A stretch of DNA of 64,000 nucleotides from Nocardioides lijunqiniae. Its GTDB lineage: Bacteria; Actinomycetota; Actinomycetes; Propionibacteriales; Nocardioidaceae. This document shows positions 20,910 through 29,495 of the stretch, one piece after another. The stretch spans positions 1 through 64,000 of the forward strand of contig NZ_JACJGM010000001.1 in NCBI RefSeq assembly GCF_015024225.1. The letters are read 5' to 3'. The position numbers were made by a program, and so were the translations under genes. How positions within the stretch are numbered: the stretch's first letter is position 1; the number at the start of each line of letters is the position of its first letter. The notes beneath the pieces were generated by a model, which saw only the letters and a list, made by a program, of their open reading frames with translations, was not told where the DNA came from and did not search any database.

Positions 20910-21691
20910 CGCAGGGCCACCGACGGCCGCAGCACGGACACGAGCTGGTCGGGGGTGGGGTCGATGAGGTGGGCGCGGATCTCGCCGTCGGCGATGACGA
21001 CCACGTCGTCGGCGTACGCGGCGGCGTCGAGCTCGTGGGTCACCATGACCACGGTCTGGCCGAGCTCGCGCACGGAGCGGCGCAGGAAGCCCAGGACCTC
21101 GGCGGACGACTCGCTGTCGAGGTTGCCGGTGGGCTCGTCGGCGAAGACCAGGTCGGGCCGGGTCACCAGCGCGCGGGCGATCGCGACCCGCTGCTGCTGG
21201 CCGCCGGAGAGGGCGTCGGGTCGGTGGTGCAGGCGGTCGGTGAGCCCGAGCGTCTCGGCCAGCAGGTCGTAGCGGGCGCGCAGCTCGGCGTCGACCCGGC
21301 GGCCGGAGAGCTCCAGCGGCAGCAGCACGTTCTGCCCGGCGGTGAGCATGGGCAGCAGGTTGAAGGACTGGAAGACGAAGCCGAGGTGCTCGCGGCGGAA
21401 CACCGTGAGCGCGGTGTCGTCGAGCGACTCCAGCGACGTGCCGGCGACCGTGACGGTGCCGGAGGTGGGGACGTCGAGGCCGGCCAGGCAGTGCATCAGC
21501 GTCGACTTGCCCGAGCCGGACGGGCCCATGATCGCGGTGAAGCGGCCGCGGGGCAGGTCGAGGTCGACGCCGCGCAGCGCGTGGACCTGGGCGTCGCCGC
21601 GGCCGTAGGTGCGGGTGAGGCCGCGGGCGCTGGCGGCCATCGGGGCGGGGGCGGGGGCGGGGGCGGTGGGTGAGGGGGAGCTCTGGTTCAT
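20906..21691 (-). CDS. ABC transporter ATP-binding protein, LolD/MacB type
   Basis: The 261-residue ATPase has Walker A GPSGSGKST, the Q-loop in FVFQSFNLLPMLT, signature LSGGQQQRVAIARAL, Walker B LVFADEPTGNLD and the H-loop VMVTHE. The ATG at 21691 precedes a short Ser/Pro/Ala-rich leader (PTAPAPAPAPM) and the domain start at ARGLTRTYG. It pairs with the FtsX-type permease, whose start codon overlaps its stop. Substrate unknown; homologous systems export peptides, lipoproteins or antibiotics. Confidence 0.92.
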   Translation of the reverse strand: MNQSSPSPTAPAPAPAPMAASARGLTRTYGRGDAQVHALRGVDLDLPRGRFTAIMGPSGSGKSTLMHCLAGLDVPTSGTVTVAGTSLESLDDTALTVFRREHLGFVFQSFNLLPMLTAGQNVLLPLELSGRRVDAELRARYDLLAETLGLTDRLHHRPDALSGGQQQRVAIARALVTRPDLVFADEPTGNLDSESSAEVLGFLRRSVRELGQTVVMVTHELDAAAYADDVVVIADGEIRAHLIDPTPDQLVSVLRPSVALR

Positions 21692-21780
21692 GCCGCCGAG
21701 TCTTCGCGGACCGCGCTCCCGGATCGTCCCCTGACGGGATGGACCTCGCCTCCGCCGTGAGGGGGACGCCGACGGGCGGT

Positions 21781-22473
21781 CTACGACCCCGGGATGACCA
21801 GGCGGGCGTCGTAGGCGAGGACGACGAGCTGCACGCGGTCGCGCCGCCCGGTCTTGGCGAGCAGCCGGCTCATGTGGGTCTTGACGGTCGCTTCGGCCAC
21901 CACGAGCTCCTCGGCGATCTCGGTGTTGGACAGGCCGCGGCCGACGAGCACCAGCACCTCGCGCTCGCGGTCGGTCAGGCCGGCGAGCGACGGCGCCGTT
22001 CGGTCCGCCTCGGCCGTGGCGGACACCGAGGGGTCGGGCAGGGTGCCGGCGAAGTGCTCCAGCAGTCGTCGGGTGGTGCTCGGGGCGACCACCGCGTCCC
22101 CCGCGTGCACCGAGCGGATGGCGCCCAGCAGGTCCGGGGGAGCGGCGTCCTTGAGCAGGAAGGCCGAGGCGCCGGCGCGGATCGCGGCGAAGGCGTACTC
22201 GTCGAGGTCGAACGTCGTCAGCACGATCACCCGCGGCGCGTCGCGGCCGGCGGCGATCCGGCGGGTGGCCTCGACGCCGTCCATGCGCGGCATCCGCACG
22301 TCCATCAGCACGACGTCGGCGGCCGTGACGGCCAGCCGCTCCACGGCCTCGCCGCCGTCGCCGGCCTCGCCGACGACGTGCAGGTCGGGCTGGCTGTCCA
22401 CGAGCATCCGGAACCCGGCGCGCACCATCTGCTGGTCGTCGACGAGGAACACCCGGATCGGCGAGTCGGTCAC
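21781..22473 (-). CDS. Two-component response regulator, NarL/LuxR type
   Basis: The 230-residue regulator has a receiver domain (phosphoacceptor Asp in VVLMDVRMPRMDG; Lys in FLLKDAAP) and a C-terminal LuxR helix-turn-helix (LTDREREVLVLVGRGLSNTEIAEEL, VKTHMSRLLAKTG). A low-complexity linker joins them. The GTG start at 22473 overlaps the histidine kinase stop by four bases. It probably controls the ABC exporter genes that follow on the same strand. Confidence 0.93.
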   Translation of the reverse strand: MTDSPIRVFLVDDQQMVRAGFRMLVDSQPDLHVVGEAGDGGEAVERLAVTAADVVLMDVRMPRMDGVEATRRIAAGRDAPRVIVLTTFDLDEYAFAAIRAGASAFLLKDAAPPDLLGAIRSVHAGDAVVAPSTTRRLLEHFAGTLPDPSVSATAEADRTAPSLAGLTDREREVLVLVGRGLSNTEIAEELVVAEATVKTHMSRLLAKTGRRDRVQLVVLAYDARLVIPGS

Positions 22474-23630
22474 AGCGGCAGCCTCGCAGCCACCCGGAAG
22501 CCGCCGCCGGGTCGGGGTCCGGCCTCGAAGCTCCCGCCGTGCACGGTGACGCGCTCGCGCATGCCGACGAGCCCGTGGCCGCGGCGGTCGTCGGCCGTCG
22601 CGGCACCGCGGCCGTCGTCCTCGACCTCGACGACCAGCTCGGACCCGGCGCTGACGCGCAGCCGCACGTGGGGCGACGGGCCGGCGTGCTTGCGCACGTT
22701 GCTGAGCGACTCCTGCACCACGCGGTACGCCGTCAGGGCCACGCCGTCGGGCACCACGACCTCGTCCTCGGGGAGCGCGGCGTCGACCTCGGCGCCGCCG
22801 GCACGCGCGTCCTCCACGAGGGCCGGCAGGTCCGCCAGGCCGGGCTGCGGCCGCCAGCCGGTCTCCTCGCCGGCGCGCAGCAGCCCGAGCAGCCGCCGCA
22901 TCTCGGTCAGCGAGTCGCGGCCGGTGGCGGCGATCGTCTCGAGCGTGGCGGTGGCGACCCCCGGGTCCGCGGCCGCGGCGTAGCGGGCGCCGTCGGCCTG
23001 CACCACGATCACCGACAGTCCGTGGGCGACCACGTCGTGCATCTCCCGGGCGATCCGCGCGCGCTCGGCGGAGGCCGCGAGCTCCGCGCGCTGGTCGGCC
23101 TCGCGGGCGATCCGCTCGCCGCGCTCGACCAGCCCGTCGACGTACGCACGCCGGACCCGGCCGAGGGTGCCCAGGGCCCAGGCGGTGGCGACGATCGCCA
23201 CCATGAACAGCGCGTAGGAGACCACCGCCATCCACGACACGGGATCATCGAGCGCCTGGAACCAGTCGAGCGCCGCCACGCCCGACGCGCAGAAGCCCAC
23301 GGCGAGCGAGGCCGCAGCCGCCAGCGCGGAGGAGTGGCGCGCCACGGAGTAGGTCGCGACCGGGAAGGCGACCTGGCTCCAGATCGGGACGTCGATGACC
23401 AGGACCTGGGCCGCGCTGGCGAGGGCCACGACGGCGAAGACGGCCGTCGCGTGGTGGCGGCGCCAGTAGAGCGGGACCAGCTGAGCCAGGCTCAGCACCG
23501 TCCAGGCGACGCCGTCCTCGCCGAAGGCGAAGGCCGTGACCGGCAGCAGCAGGCCGGTCGCCAGCAGCACGTCGAAGATGCGCTGGCCGCGCGCGTCGAG
23601 GCGCCACGGGTGCGGCTGCGGGGCGTCCAC
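22470..23630 (-). CDS. Sensor histidine kinase, HisKA_3 (NarL-type) family
   Basis: This 386-residue kinase has about five N-terminal membrane helices (residues 18-165), a coiled dimerisation helix with the phosphoacceptor His in AREMHDVVAHGLSVIVVQ, and an ATPase domain with VQESLSNVRKHAG and the G box RGHGLVGMRERV. Sensing is within the membrane, since no large extracellular domain is present; such kinases often sense cell-wall antibiotics or lipids. It heads the kinase-regulator-ATPase-permease cluster. Confidence 0.92.
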   Translation of the reverse strand: MDAPQPHPWRLDARGQRIFDVLLATGLLLPVTAFAFGEDGVAWTVLSLAQLVPLYWRRHHATAVFAVVALASAAQVLVIDVPIWSQVAFPVATYSVARHSSALAAAASLAVGFCASGVAALDWFQALDDPVSWMAVVSYALFMVAIVATAWALGTLGRVRRAYVDGLVERGERIAREADQRAELAASAERARIAREMHDVVAHGLSVIVVQADGARYAAAADPGVATATLETIAATGRDSLTEMRRLLGLLRAGEETGWRPQPGLADLPALVEDARAGGAEVDAALPEDEVVVPDGVALTAYRVVQESLSNVRKHAGPSPHVRLRVSAGSELVVEVEDDGRGAATADDRRGHGLVGMRERVTVHGGSFEAGPRPGGGFRVAARLPL

Positions 23631-23812
23631 TCCGCCACGGTAGACGTCCGCGCGGGGCGGTCGCGTCAGCCCGGGGAATGAGGGCGTGCAGTCCCGTGGG
23701 CTGAGCTGAGGTGATTCCGCGATTCCGTTGGGTACCGCCCGCCCGCGAGCTCGGGGACCCTGGAGCCTCGCGCGCCCGACCCGGGTGCGTTCCCCTACCT
23801 CCAGGAGAACCC

Positions 23813-24163
23813 GTGTCCCTGCGCCGCGCGGCCGCCGCCGCCGTCCTGTCCACCGCCCTCGCCTCCACCGCCGTCCTGGCCCCCGTGGCCGCGGCGAGCG
23901 CCGACGCGCCCTCCGAGCGCGCCGGGAAGGCCTGCGTCTCCAAGAAGGAGTACCGCAAGCTCAAGAAGGGCATGACCATCGCCAAGGTCAAGCGCATCAC
24001 CGGCACCAACGGCAAGCAGGTCAACAAGTACCCGCTGCCCGGCGGCAAGTTCGTCGTCGGTCGCGCCTACAAGGCCTGCACGAAGCGCGGCGCCGTCGGC
24101 ATCTCCTTCACCAACCAGACCGGCCCCTACAAGCTCGCCGCCAAGAGCGCCGCCTGGCGCTGA
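23813..24163 (+). CDS. Small secreted protein, SmpA/BLIP-like fold suspected
   Basis: The GTG at 23813 with AGGAG at 23802-23806 gives 116 residues. The N-terminus is a Sec signal peptide (basic VSLRR, then a hydrophobic run, cleavage probably after ASA near residue 30). The mature part is basic, with two Cys and the pattern YRKLKKGMTIAKVKRITG, reminiscent of the GM(T/S)xxxVxxIxG motif in SmpA/BLIP-type domains. I make that link by pattern only. It has its own upstream region and appears monocistronic. Role unknown. Confidence 0.7.
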   Translation: MSLRRAAAAAVLSTALASTAVLAPVAAASADAPSERAGKACVSKKEYRKLKKGMTIAKVKRITGTNGKQVNKYPLPGGKFVVGRAYKACTKRGAVGISFTNQTGPYKLAAKSAAWR

Positions 24164-24193
24164 GCCACCTAGCCGGGGGGCGGGACGCCACGG

Positions 24194-24943
24194 GTGGACC
24201 GGATCCAGGTGAAGTCCCTGGGCGTCGCCGCCCCCGGCTACGGCAACGCCCTCTTCCTCGACGAGGGTGACGAGGTCCGGGCGAACGCCGTCGTGTTCGC
24301 GCCGCTGAACGGGGCGTGGACGGTCTACGCGACCGACGGCGACGCCGCGCCGATCGAGGGGACACGACGGTCGTTCGACCGCCAGCCCGAGGCCTTCGAC
24401 CACATGGCACAGTGCCTGCGCGACCGGGTGAGCGTGCGGCAGGTCCCGCACCCCCGGCCGTCGAGGCCGTCGGCGGCGCAGCAGTGGAGGCAGCTGCTCG
24501 AGTCCTACCGAGAGCTGGGCGTCGTCGGGGTCCTGACGGGTCTCGCGTCCCTGGCGACCGCGCTCGGTTGGCTCTGGATGTCGCCGGTCACCTACACCTT
24601 CGCGGACGCCCGCAAGGTCGGCGTCTCCAGGGACGAGGTCGGGACCTACGTCTTCGACGACGCCGGCACGGGCCTGGTCGTCGTGGCGGCCTGCTACAGC
24701 CTCGCCGTGCTCCACATGGTGCTGCTGTGGTGGCGCGATCGGCACGCCGACGGCGACGGCCTGCGCCGCTCCCTGCGCACGGCAGGGAGCACGGCGCTGT
24801 TCGCGACGGTGGCGCTCGGGTGCCTGCTCTGGCGGGCCGACGAGGTGGGGCCTGCCCTCTACTACCTCCCGCCGGTGCTGGCCCTGCTCAGCGCGCTCGC
24901 CGTCGCCTACGCGCTCGCGGCCCGGCGGGCCCGCACGGCCTGA
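24194..24943 (+). CDS. Membrane protein of unknown function
   Basis: The GTG at 24194 begins a 249-residue protein: a soluble N-terminal part (1-105) rich in Asp and Arg, then about four hydrophobic helices (108-130, 160-185, 200-215, 222-243). A short loop between helices 1 and 2 (TYTFADARKVGVSRDEV) is probably extracytoplasmic. It is not recognised. It follows the secreted protein by 30 bases and may share its transcript. Codon use matches the neighbouring genes. Confidence 0.65.
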   Translation: MDRIQVKSLGVAAPGYGNALFLDEGDEVRANAVVFAPLNGAWTVYATDGDAAPIEGTRRSFDRQPEAFDHMAQCLRDRVSVRQVPHPRPSRPSAAQQWRQLLESYRELGVVGVLTGLASLATALGWLWMSPVTYTFADARKVGVSRDEVGTYVFDDAGTGLVVVAACYSLAVLHMVLLWWRDRHADGDGLRRSLRTAGSTALFATVALGCLLWRADEVGPALYYLPPVLALLSALAVAYALAARRARTA

Positions 24944-25001
24944 GCATGCTGCGGCCGCGTGGCCGGAGGCCGTGCCGATGGCGACGAGTAGGGTGCGAGC
25001 C

Positions 25002-25160
25002 ATGACGAAATGGGAGTACCTGACCGCGCCGATCCTCACGCACGCGGCCAAGCAGATCCTCGACAACTTCGGTGCCGACGGCTGGGAGCTGGTGCAGGTC
25101 GCGCCGGGGATGAACCCCGAGAACCTCGTCGGCTACTTCAAGCGTCCGCTGGAGGGCTGA
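25002..25160 (+). CDS. DUF4177 domain-containing small protein (Rv3678A-like)
   Basis: A 52-residue protein: MTKWEYLTAPIL, then HAAKQILDNFGADGWELVQV and a final NLVGYFKRPLE, which is a complete DUF4177 domain. The same very small gene precedes the RidA gene in M. tuberculosis. The ATG at 25002 is chosen because upstream in-frame sequence is not conserved in type. RidA starts three bases after its stop. Function unknown. Confidence 0.82.
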   Translation: MTKWEYLTAPILTHAAKQILDNFGADGWELVQVAPGMNPENLVGYFKRPLEG

Positions 25161-25163
25161 GCC

Positions 25164-25622
25164 GTGAGCACCCCCGAGGAGCGCCTGTCCGAGCTCGGTC
25201 TCGTGGTGCCCGAGGTCGCGAAGCCCGTGGCGGCCTACGTGCCCGCCGTACGCAGCGGCGACCAGGTCTTCACCTCCGGCCAGCTGCCGATGCGCTACGG
25301 CGAGCTGATGCTGACCGGCAAGGTCGGCGCCGAGGTGTCGGCCGACGAGGCCTACGGCTGCGCCCGGCAGTGCGCGCTCAACGCGCTGGCCGCGATCAAG
25401 GCCGAGGTCGGCGAGCTGTCGGCGGTGAAGCGGATCGTCAAGGTCGTCGTCTTCATCGCCTCCACCCCCGACTTCACGGGCCAGCCCGGTGTCGCCAACG
25501 GCGTCTCCGAGCTGCTCGGCGAGGTCTTCGGCGATGCCGGCGTGCACGCGCGCTCGGCCGTCGGCGTCACCGTCCTCCCGCTCGACTCGCCGGTCGAGGT
25601 CGAGCTCCTCGTCGAGGTCTGA
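25164..25622 (+). CDS. RidA family protein (Rv3678c-like)
   Basis: The 152-residue protein belongs to the longer RidA/YjgF subgroup: FTSGQLPMRYGE, GCARQCALNALAAIKAEVG, VKVVVFIASTPDF and HARSAVGVTVLPLDSPVEVE. RidA enzymes hydrolyse reactive enamine/imine intermediates from PLP enzymes. The conserved Arg near the C-terminus (HARSAVG) that contacts the imine carboxylate is present. It sits in a likely operon of DUF4177, RidA, NUDIX and MBL genes, with gaps of a few bases or overlaps. Confidence 0.88.
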   Translation: MSTPEERLSELGLVVPEVAKPVAAYVPAVRSGDQVFTSGQLPMRYGELMLTGKVGAEVSADEAYGCARQCALNALAAIKAEVGELSAVKRIVKVVVFIASTPDFTGQPGVANGVSELLGEVFGDAGVHARSAVGVTVLPLDSPVEVELLVEV

Positions 25623-25626
25623 GGGC

Positions 25627-26493
25627 GTGCAGATCCCGCTGCCGCCCGTGCCGCTGCCGGCCCACCTGGTCGACGTGGCGCGCGAGTTCGAGGACGGCAC
25701 CCGCCGGCCGGTGGAGCCGCGGGACGCGGCCACCGTGGTGGTGATGCGACCCTCGGACGACGGCCCGGAGGTCTACCTCCTGCGCCGCCAGGTCTCGATG
25801 GAGTTCGCCGCGGGTATGTCCGTCTTCCCCGGCGGCGGCGTCGACAAGCGCGACTTCGACGCCTCCGTCGCGTGGGCGGGGCCGTCGCCCGCCGAGTGGG
25901 CGCGTCGGCTCGGCACCGACGAGGAGACCGCGCGGGCGCTGGTCTGCGCGGCCGTGCGGGAGACGTTCGAGGAGTCCGGCGTGCTGCTGGCCGGCACCTC
26001 GGACGCGGATGTCGTCGCCGACACCACCGGCGACGACTGGGAGGCTGACCGGCACGCCCTGGAGTCGCGCGAGCTCGCGATGACCGAGCTCCTCACCCGA
26101 CGCGGGCTGGTGCTGCGCACCGACCTGCTCGGCGCCTGGGACGCCTGGCTGACGCCGGAGTTCGAGCCGAAGCGCTACCGCACGTGGTTCTTCGTCGCCT
26201 CGCTGCCCGCGGGCCAGCGCACCCGCGACGTCTCGACCGAGTCGTCCTCGGTGCACTGGGCGCCGGCGCGCGTCGCCGCCGACCAGGCCGACCGCGGCGA
26301 GCTGGCGATGCTGCCGCCGACGTACCTCACCTGCCTGGAGATCGGTCGCCTCGGCTCGCCCGAGGAGGTGCTGGAGATCGCGCAGGGGCGCACCCTGGAG
26401 ATGTTCACGCCGACGGTGGAGCCGCTCGGCGACGGCTTCACGCTCTCGCTGCCCGACCGGCTGCGACCCCTGGTGGCGGAGCGGCCGCGATGA
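25627..26493 (+). CDS. NUDIX hydrolase
   Basis: The 288-residue protein starts at the GTG at 25627, four bases after RidA stops. It has a NUDIX domain with FPGGGVDKRDFD and the catalytic box AAVRETFEESGVLL, separated by an insertion longer than usual. The subgroup resembles RNA-U8-decapping/NUDT19-like hydrolases that act on CoA esters. Its stop overlaps the MBL start (ATGA at 26490-26493). The substrate is not certain. Confidence 0.85.
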   Translation: MQIPLPPVPLPAHLVDVAREFEDGTRRPVEPRDAATVVVMRPSDDGPEVYLLRRQVSMEFAAGMSVFPGGGVDKRDFDASVAWAGPSPAEWARRLGTDEETARALVCAAVRETFEESGVLLAGTSDADVVADTTGDDWEADRHALESRELAMTELLTRRGLVLRTDLLGAWDAWLTPEFEPKRYRTWFFVASLPAGQRTRDVSTESSSVHWAPARVAADQADRGELAMLPPTYLTCLEIGRLGSPEEVLEIAQGRTLEMFTPTVEPLGDGFTLSLPDRLRPLVAERPR

Positions 26494-27308
26494 GCGAGGC
26501 CTGGACCGGAGGGTCCTTCGGCGAGCGGGCGCGCTGCGTGCTCGCCGACAACGCCGACATGATGACGCTCGACGGCACCAACACCTGGGTGCTCCGCGAG
26601 CCCGGCGCCCGGCGCTCGGTGGTCATCGATCCCGGCCCCTCCCTCCCGGCCCACCTCGACGCGGTCGCGGAGGCCGCGGGCGAGGTCGGCGTCGTGCTGC
26701 TGACCCACCACCACCACGACCACGCCGAGGCCGCGAAGGAGTTCGCGGAGCGGATGGGCTGCGGCGTACGCGCGCTGGACCCGGAGTTCCGCCTCGGCTC
26801 CGAGGGCCTCGCCGACGGCGACGTCGTCTCCGTCGACGGCCTGGAGATCCGCGTCGTCGGGACGCCCGGCCACACGGCCGACTCGCTGTCCTTCCACCTG
26901 CCGGCGGAGGGCGCCGTCCTCACCGGCGACACCGTGCTCGGGCGCGGCACCACCGTCGTCGCCCACCCCGACGGCGAGCTCGGCGCCTACCTCGACTCCC
27001 TCGACCGGCTGCACGCCCTGGCCTCCGAGCACGACGTGTCGTCCATCTGGCCGGGTCACGGCCCCGTCATCGCCGACGCCCTGGGCGCCCTCGACTTCTA
27101 CCTCGCCCACCGCCGCGACCGCCTCGGCCAGGTCGAGGCCGCCCTCGCGTCGCTCAAGGACTCGCCCCACCCCGAGGGCATCGCCGTCGACGAGCTGCCC
27201 CGCCGCGTCGTCGAGATCGTCTACACCGACGTCGACCCCGTCCTCTGGGGCGCCGCCGAGCTCTCCGTCCGCGCCCAGCTCGCCTACCTCCAGGGCCGCT
27301 CGGCCTGA
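26490..27308 (+). CDS. MBL fold metallo-hydrolase (Rv3677c/LACTB2-like)
   Basis: The 272-residue enzyme has the metallo-beta-lactamase metal motif THHHHDH (ligands H73, H75, D77, H78), then GTPGHTADSLSF, LTGDTVLG and a C-terminal WPGHGP with the last His ligand. A winged helix-like C-terminal region (VDELPRRVVEIVYTDVD) is typical of the LACTB2 group, which includes ribonucleases and thioesterases. It is the last gene of the DUF4177-RidA-NUDIX-MBL run and is followed by a family-A palindrome. Confidence 0.9.
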   Translation: MSEAWTGGSFGERARCVLADNADMMTLDGTNTWVLREPGARRSVVIDPGPSLPAHLDAVAEAAGEVGVVLLTHHHHDHAEAAKEFAERMGCGVRALDPEFRLGSEGLADGDVVSVDGLEIRVVGTPGHTADSLSFHLPAEGAVLTGDTVLGRGTTVVAHPDGELGAYLDSLDRLHALASEHDVSSIWPGHGPVIADALGALDFYLAHRRDRLGQVEAALASLKDSPHPEGIAVDELPRRVVEIVYTDVDPVLWGAAELSVRAQLAYLQGRSA

Positions 27309-27323
27309 GGTGCTGCGCCGCGG

Positions 27324-27386
27324 GAGTTTCACCGGGTACCCGGTGAAACTCACGCTTCCGTCACGAAGCTTCGTACCGGAAGCGTG
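27324..27386. repeat. Family-A palindromic element, copy 1
   Basis: A perfect 28-base palindrome covers 27324-27351 (half-site GAGTTTCACCGGGT). It is followed by CACGCTTCCG (27351-27360) and its complement CGGAAGCGTG (27377-27386), which flank a 12-base palindrome ACGAAGCTTCGT (27363-27374). The same modules recur, inverted, at 29421-29489. It lies between the convergent ends of the MBL gene and the sigma-factor partner gene, so it may also act as a terminator. Confidence 0.85.
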
Positions 27387-27438
27387 AGCTTCGTACGGTC
27401 ACTGGTGCTGGTGGGACGGTCGCGGCCGACCCATGCGC

Positions 27439-28815
27439 TCACCGAAGGCGACGGCGCGGGAACCGGGACGCGAGCCGCACCGCCGCCAGCACAGCCAGTG
27501 CTCCCACCGCGATCATCACGAGCCACCGCCGGGTGGACCAGGGCCAGTCCGGCTCGGGTCGCTCGACGGTCGGCTGATCGAGGGTCATCAGGTCGGTCGC
27601 GACGCTGACCGGTGGCACGCCCGCGTCGAGCGTGCCCACGACGTCGTACGACGGGTCGTCGCCGACCTCGATGACCGCGAGCTCGGACGCCTGATCCTGG
27701 CCGGTCTCGCCGCTCGGCCCGGTCACGCGCGCGACGAGGTGGCGCGCGTCGATCCAGCCGAGCGGGTCCACCGTCCGCGACGCCATGCCCCGGTCGGGGA
27801 AGTCGAGCCGCTCGCGGGTCGGGTCGAGGTGCACCGAGTAGCCACGGGTCCCGGCGGTCCCGCCGCCCGAGCGGACGTCGTGGAGGACGTCGTCGACGAA
27901 GGCGGCGCCGACCGTGAACCGGTCCCCGACCCGGAGCTCGGTGGGCCGGGCACCTGCACGTGTCAGCACCATGCGGTTGTCCCCGATGACCGCGACCGTC
28001 CCGTCGTCGGCGGGGGCGTAGGAGACCGACGCGCTGCCCGCCATCACCGGCAGGGGGAAGGAGCTGTCGTCGCGCCCGATCACGCCGGCCACCGGTGCCT
28101 TGCCGCCGAGTGAGTACCGCGTCCACGACGCCATCTCGTCACCGTGCCACGCGAGCTGAGCGCCCTGCGGGGACCAGTCGAAGCCCGCGACCAGCACCCC
28201 CTCACCGCCGGTGAGGGCGATCTCGCGGAGGTCACCCGTCACCAGGTCCACGATCCGCACCCCGCTGGGGATGGGCTCCTCGGCTGCGTCATTGCCGATG
28301 GTGGCGAACGCGTAGGCCAGCTTCGTCCCGTCGGGGGAGAGTGCGAGCGGGAGGTCCGACGTCATTCCGGAAGCGGAGGCGAGGAAGGCGTTGTTGCCCA
28401 CGAAGCCGGGAAGGTCGAGCAGGTGGTAGTCGCCGTCGTCGGCGTCGACCAGCACGGGCAGGCCCCCCTCCATGACATAGGCCACCGCCGCCAACCCGAG
28501 GGCGAGGTCGGTCTCGAGGTCGTCGTAGGCCCACGCCTCCTCCTGGCCGCTGCGCTCCGCGAAGCGTGCCGGCGCCAGGTGCACACGGTCGGGCACGGCG
28601 CCACCGGCGCTGTCCGCGACCGGCGGATCGACTCTGTCTGGCAGCCAGGTCAGGGCTCCCGCCAGCAGGGCGACGGCGAGCACGGAGCCGGCAACGACGA
28701 TGCGGTCGCGGCGGCGCGCGCGGCCGGCGCGCTGCCAGGTGTCGTGGTCGACCTGCGCGACGGGCGCGCTGTCGCCGAGCCGGGCCAGCTCGTCGCGGAG
28801 ACGGTCGAGGCTCAT
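27439..28815 (-). CDS. Membrane-anchored protein with beta-propeller-like domain, partner of the upstream sigma factor
   Basis: The ATG at 28815 overlaps the expected sigma-factor stop (ATGA), giving 458 residues. A short cytoplasmic N-terminus (MSLDRLRDELARLGDSAP) is followed by a membrane helix at about 35-55. A long extracellular part has repeated TolB/WD-like segments (LALSPDGTKLAYAF, FDWSPQGAQLAWHG), and a second helix near the C-terminus (VMIAVGALAVLAAVRLA) precedes a basic tail. Genes of this shape follow SigE-family sigma factors in many actinobacteria and may regulate them; no classical zinc anti-sigma motif is seen. Because of the frameshift upstream its reading frame is now continuous with the sigma factor. 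Confidence 0.75.
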   Translation of the reverse strand: MSLDRLRDELARLGDSAPVAQVDHDTWQRAGRARRRDRIVVAGSVLAVALLAGALTWLPDRVDPPVADSAGGAVPDRVHLAPARFAERSGQEEAWAYDDLETDLALGLAAVAYVMEGGLPVLVDADDGDYHLLDLPGFVGNNAFLASASGMTSDLPLALSPDGTKLAYAFATIGNDAAEEPIPSGVRIVDLVTGDLREIALTGGEGVLVAGFDWSPQGAQLAWHGDEMASWTRYSLGGKAPVAGVIGRDDSSFPLPVMAGSASVSYAPADDGTVAVIGDNRMVLTRAGARPTELRVGDRFTVGAAFVDDVLHDVRSGGGTAGTRGYSVHLDPTRERLDFPDRGMASRTVDPLGWIDARHLVARVTGPSGETGQDQASELAVIEVGDDPSYDVVGTLDAGVPPVSVATDLMTLDQPTVERPEPDWPWSTRRWLVMIAVGALAVLAAVRLASRFPRRRLR

Positions 28816-29304
28816 GACGCGTCCCCGATCAGCTCGGCGAGGTCCGGGGACAGGGTGCGCAGCCGGGCCAGCGCCTGGCGGGAGATCGACTTGACGGTGC
28901 CGGACTGGATGCCGAGAGGCGTGGCCGGTCTGCACCTCGGTGAGGTCCTCGAAGTAGCGCAGCACGAGCACGGTCCGCTGCCGGGTCGTCAGCCGGGCGA
29001 GGGCTTGCTCGAGGCTGAGCCGCAGGTCGGCGTCGACACCCGGTGCGGCGCCGTCGTAGGAGCCCAGGGCGGTCTCCTGAAGGCGGCGCTGGCGCCACCA
29101 CGAGACGTTCTGGGTGTAGAGGATGCGGCGCACGTACGGCTCGGGGTCGCCCTCGATCCGGTGCCAGGCCTTGGCCGCCTTGAAGAGCGCTGTCTGCACG
29201 AGGTCCTCCGCGAGGTGGGCGTCCCCGGTGAGGAGGTACGCCGTACGCGACAGGGCAGGGGTGCGCGCGACGACGAACGCGTCGAAGTCGTGCTGTCGGC
29301 TCAC
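28812..29304 (-). pseudogene. SigE-family ECF-type RNA polymerase sigma factor, frameshifted in region 4
   Basis: The frame starting at 29304 reads as a SigE-family sigma factor. Region 2 runs from FVVARTPALSRTAYLLTG to WHRIEGDPEPYVRRILY, and region 4 begins RLTTRQRTVLVLRYFEDLTEVQT. At about 28918-28927 the frame changes: the expected helix-turn-helix continuation GIQSGTVKSISRQALARL and LSPDLAELIGDAS is found in the next frame, ending at a TGA at 28812-28814 that overlaps the partner's ATG. One extra G in the GGCCGG stretch would explain it (the repaired product is about 163 residues, normal length). As written, the frame fuses sigma regions to the partner protein (621 codons) without the recognition helix. 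Confidence 0.75.
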
Positions 29305-29420
29305 CCGTGGCCCCCTTCCACCCCTGACGACGCGGGAAGGGGTCGGCCCGGGGGTCGCCCGGAGCGAGCTTTTTGGCGACCTGGCGGAGCTCGTCGCCCC
29401 ACGCGTCCCACCGCCGTCGC

Positions 29421-29489
29421 GAAACTCACGCTCCCGGCACGAAGCTTCGTACCGGAAGCGTGAGTTTCACCGGGTACCCGGTGAAACTC
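29421..29489. repeat. Family-A palindromic element, copy 2 (inverted)
   Basis: The order is reversed relative to copy 1. GAAACTCACGCT (29421-29432) and AGCGTGAGTTTC (29457-29468) flank ACGAAGCTTCGT (29439-29450), followed by the same perfect 28-base palindrome at 29462-29489. It lies between the sigma-factor start and the crp stop, so it may terminate crp transcription. The near identity to copy 1 two kilobases away shows that this is a repeated element rather than a chance hairpin. Confidence 0.85.
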
Positions 29490-29495
29490 CTCGCG

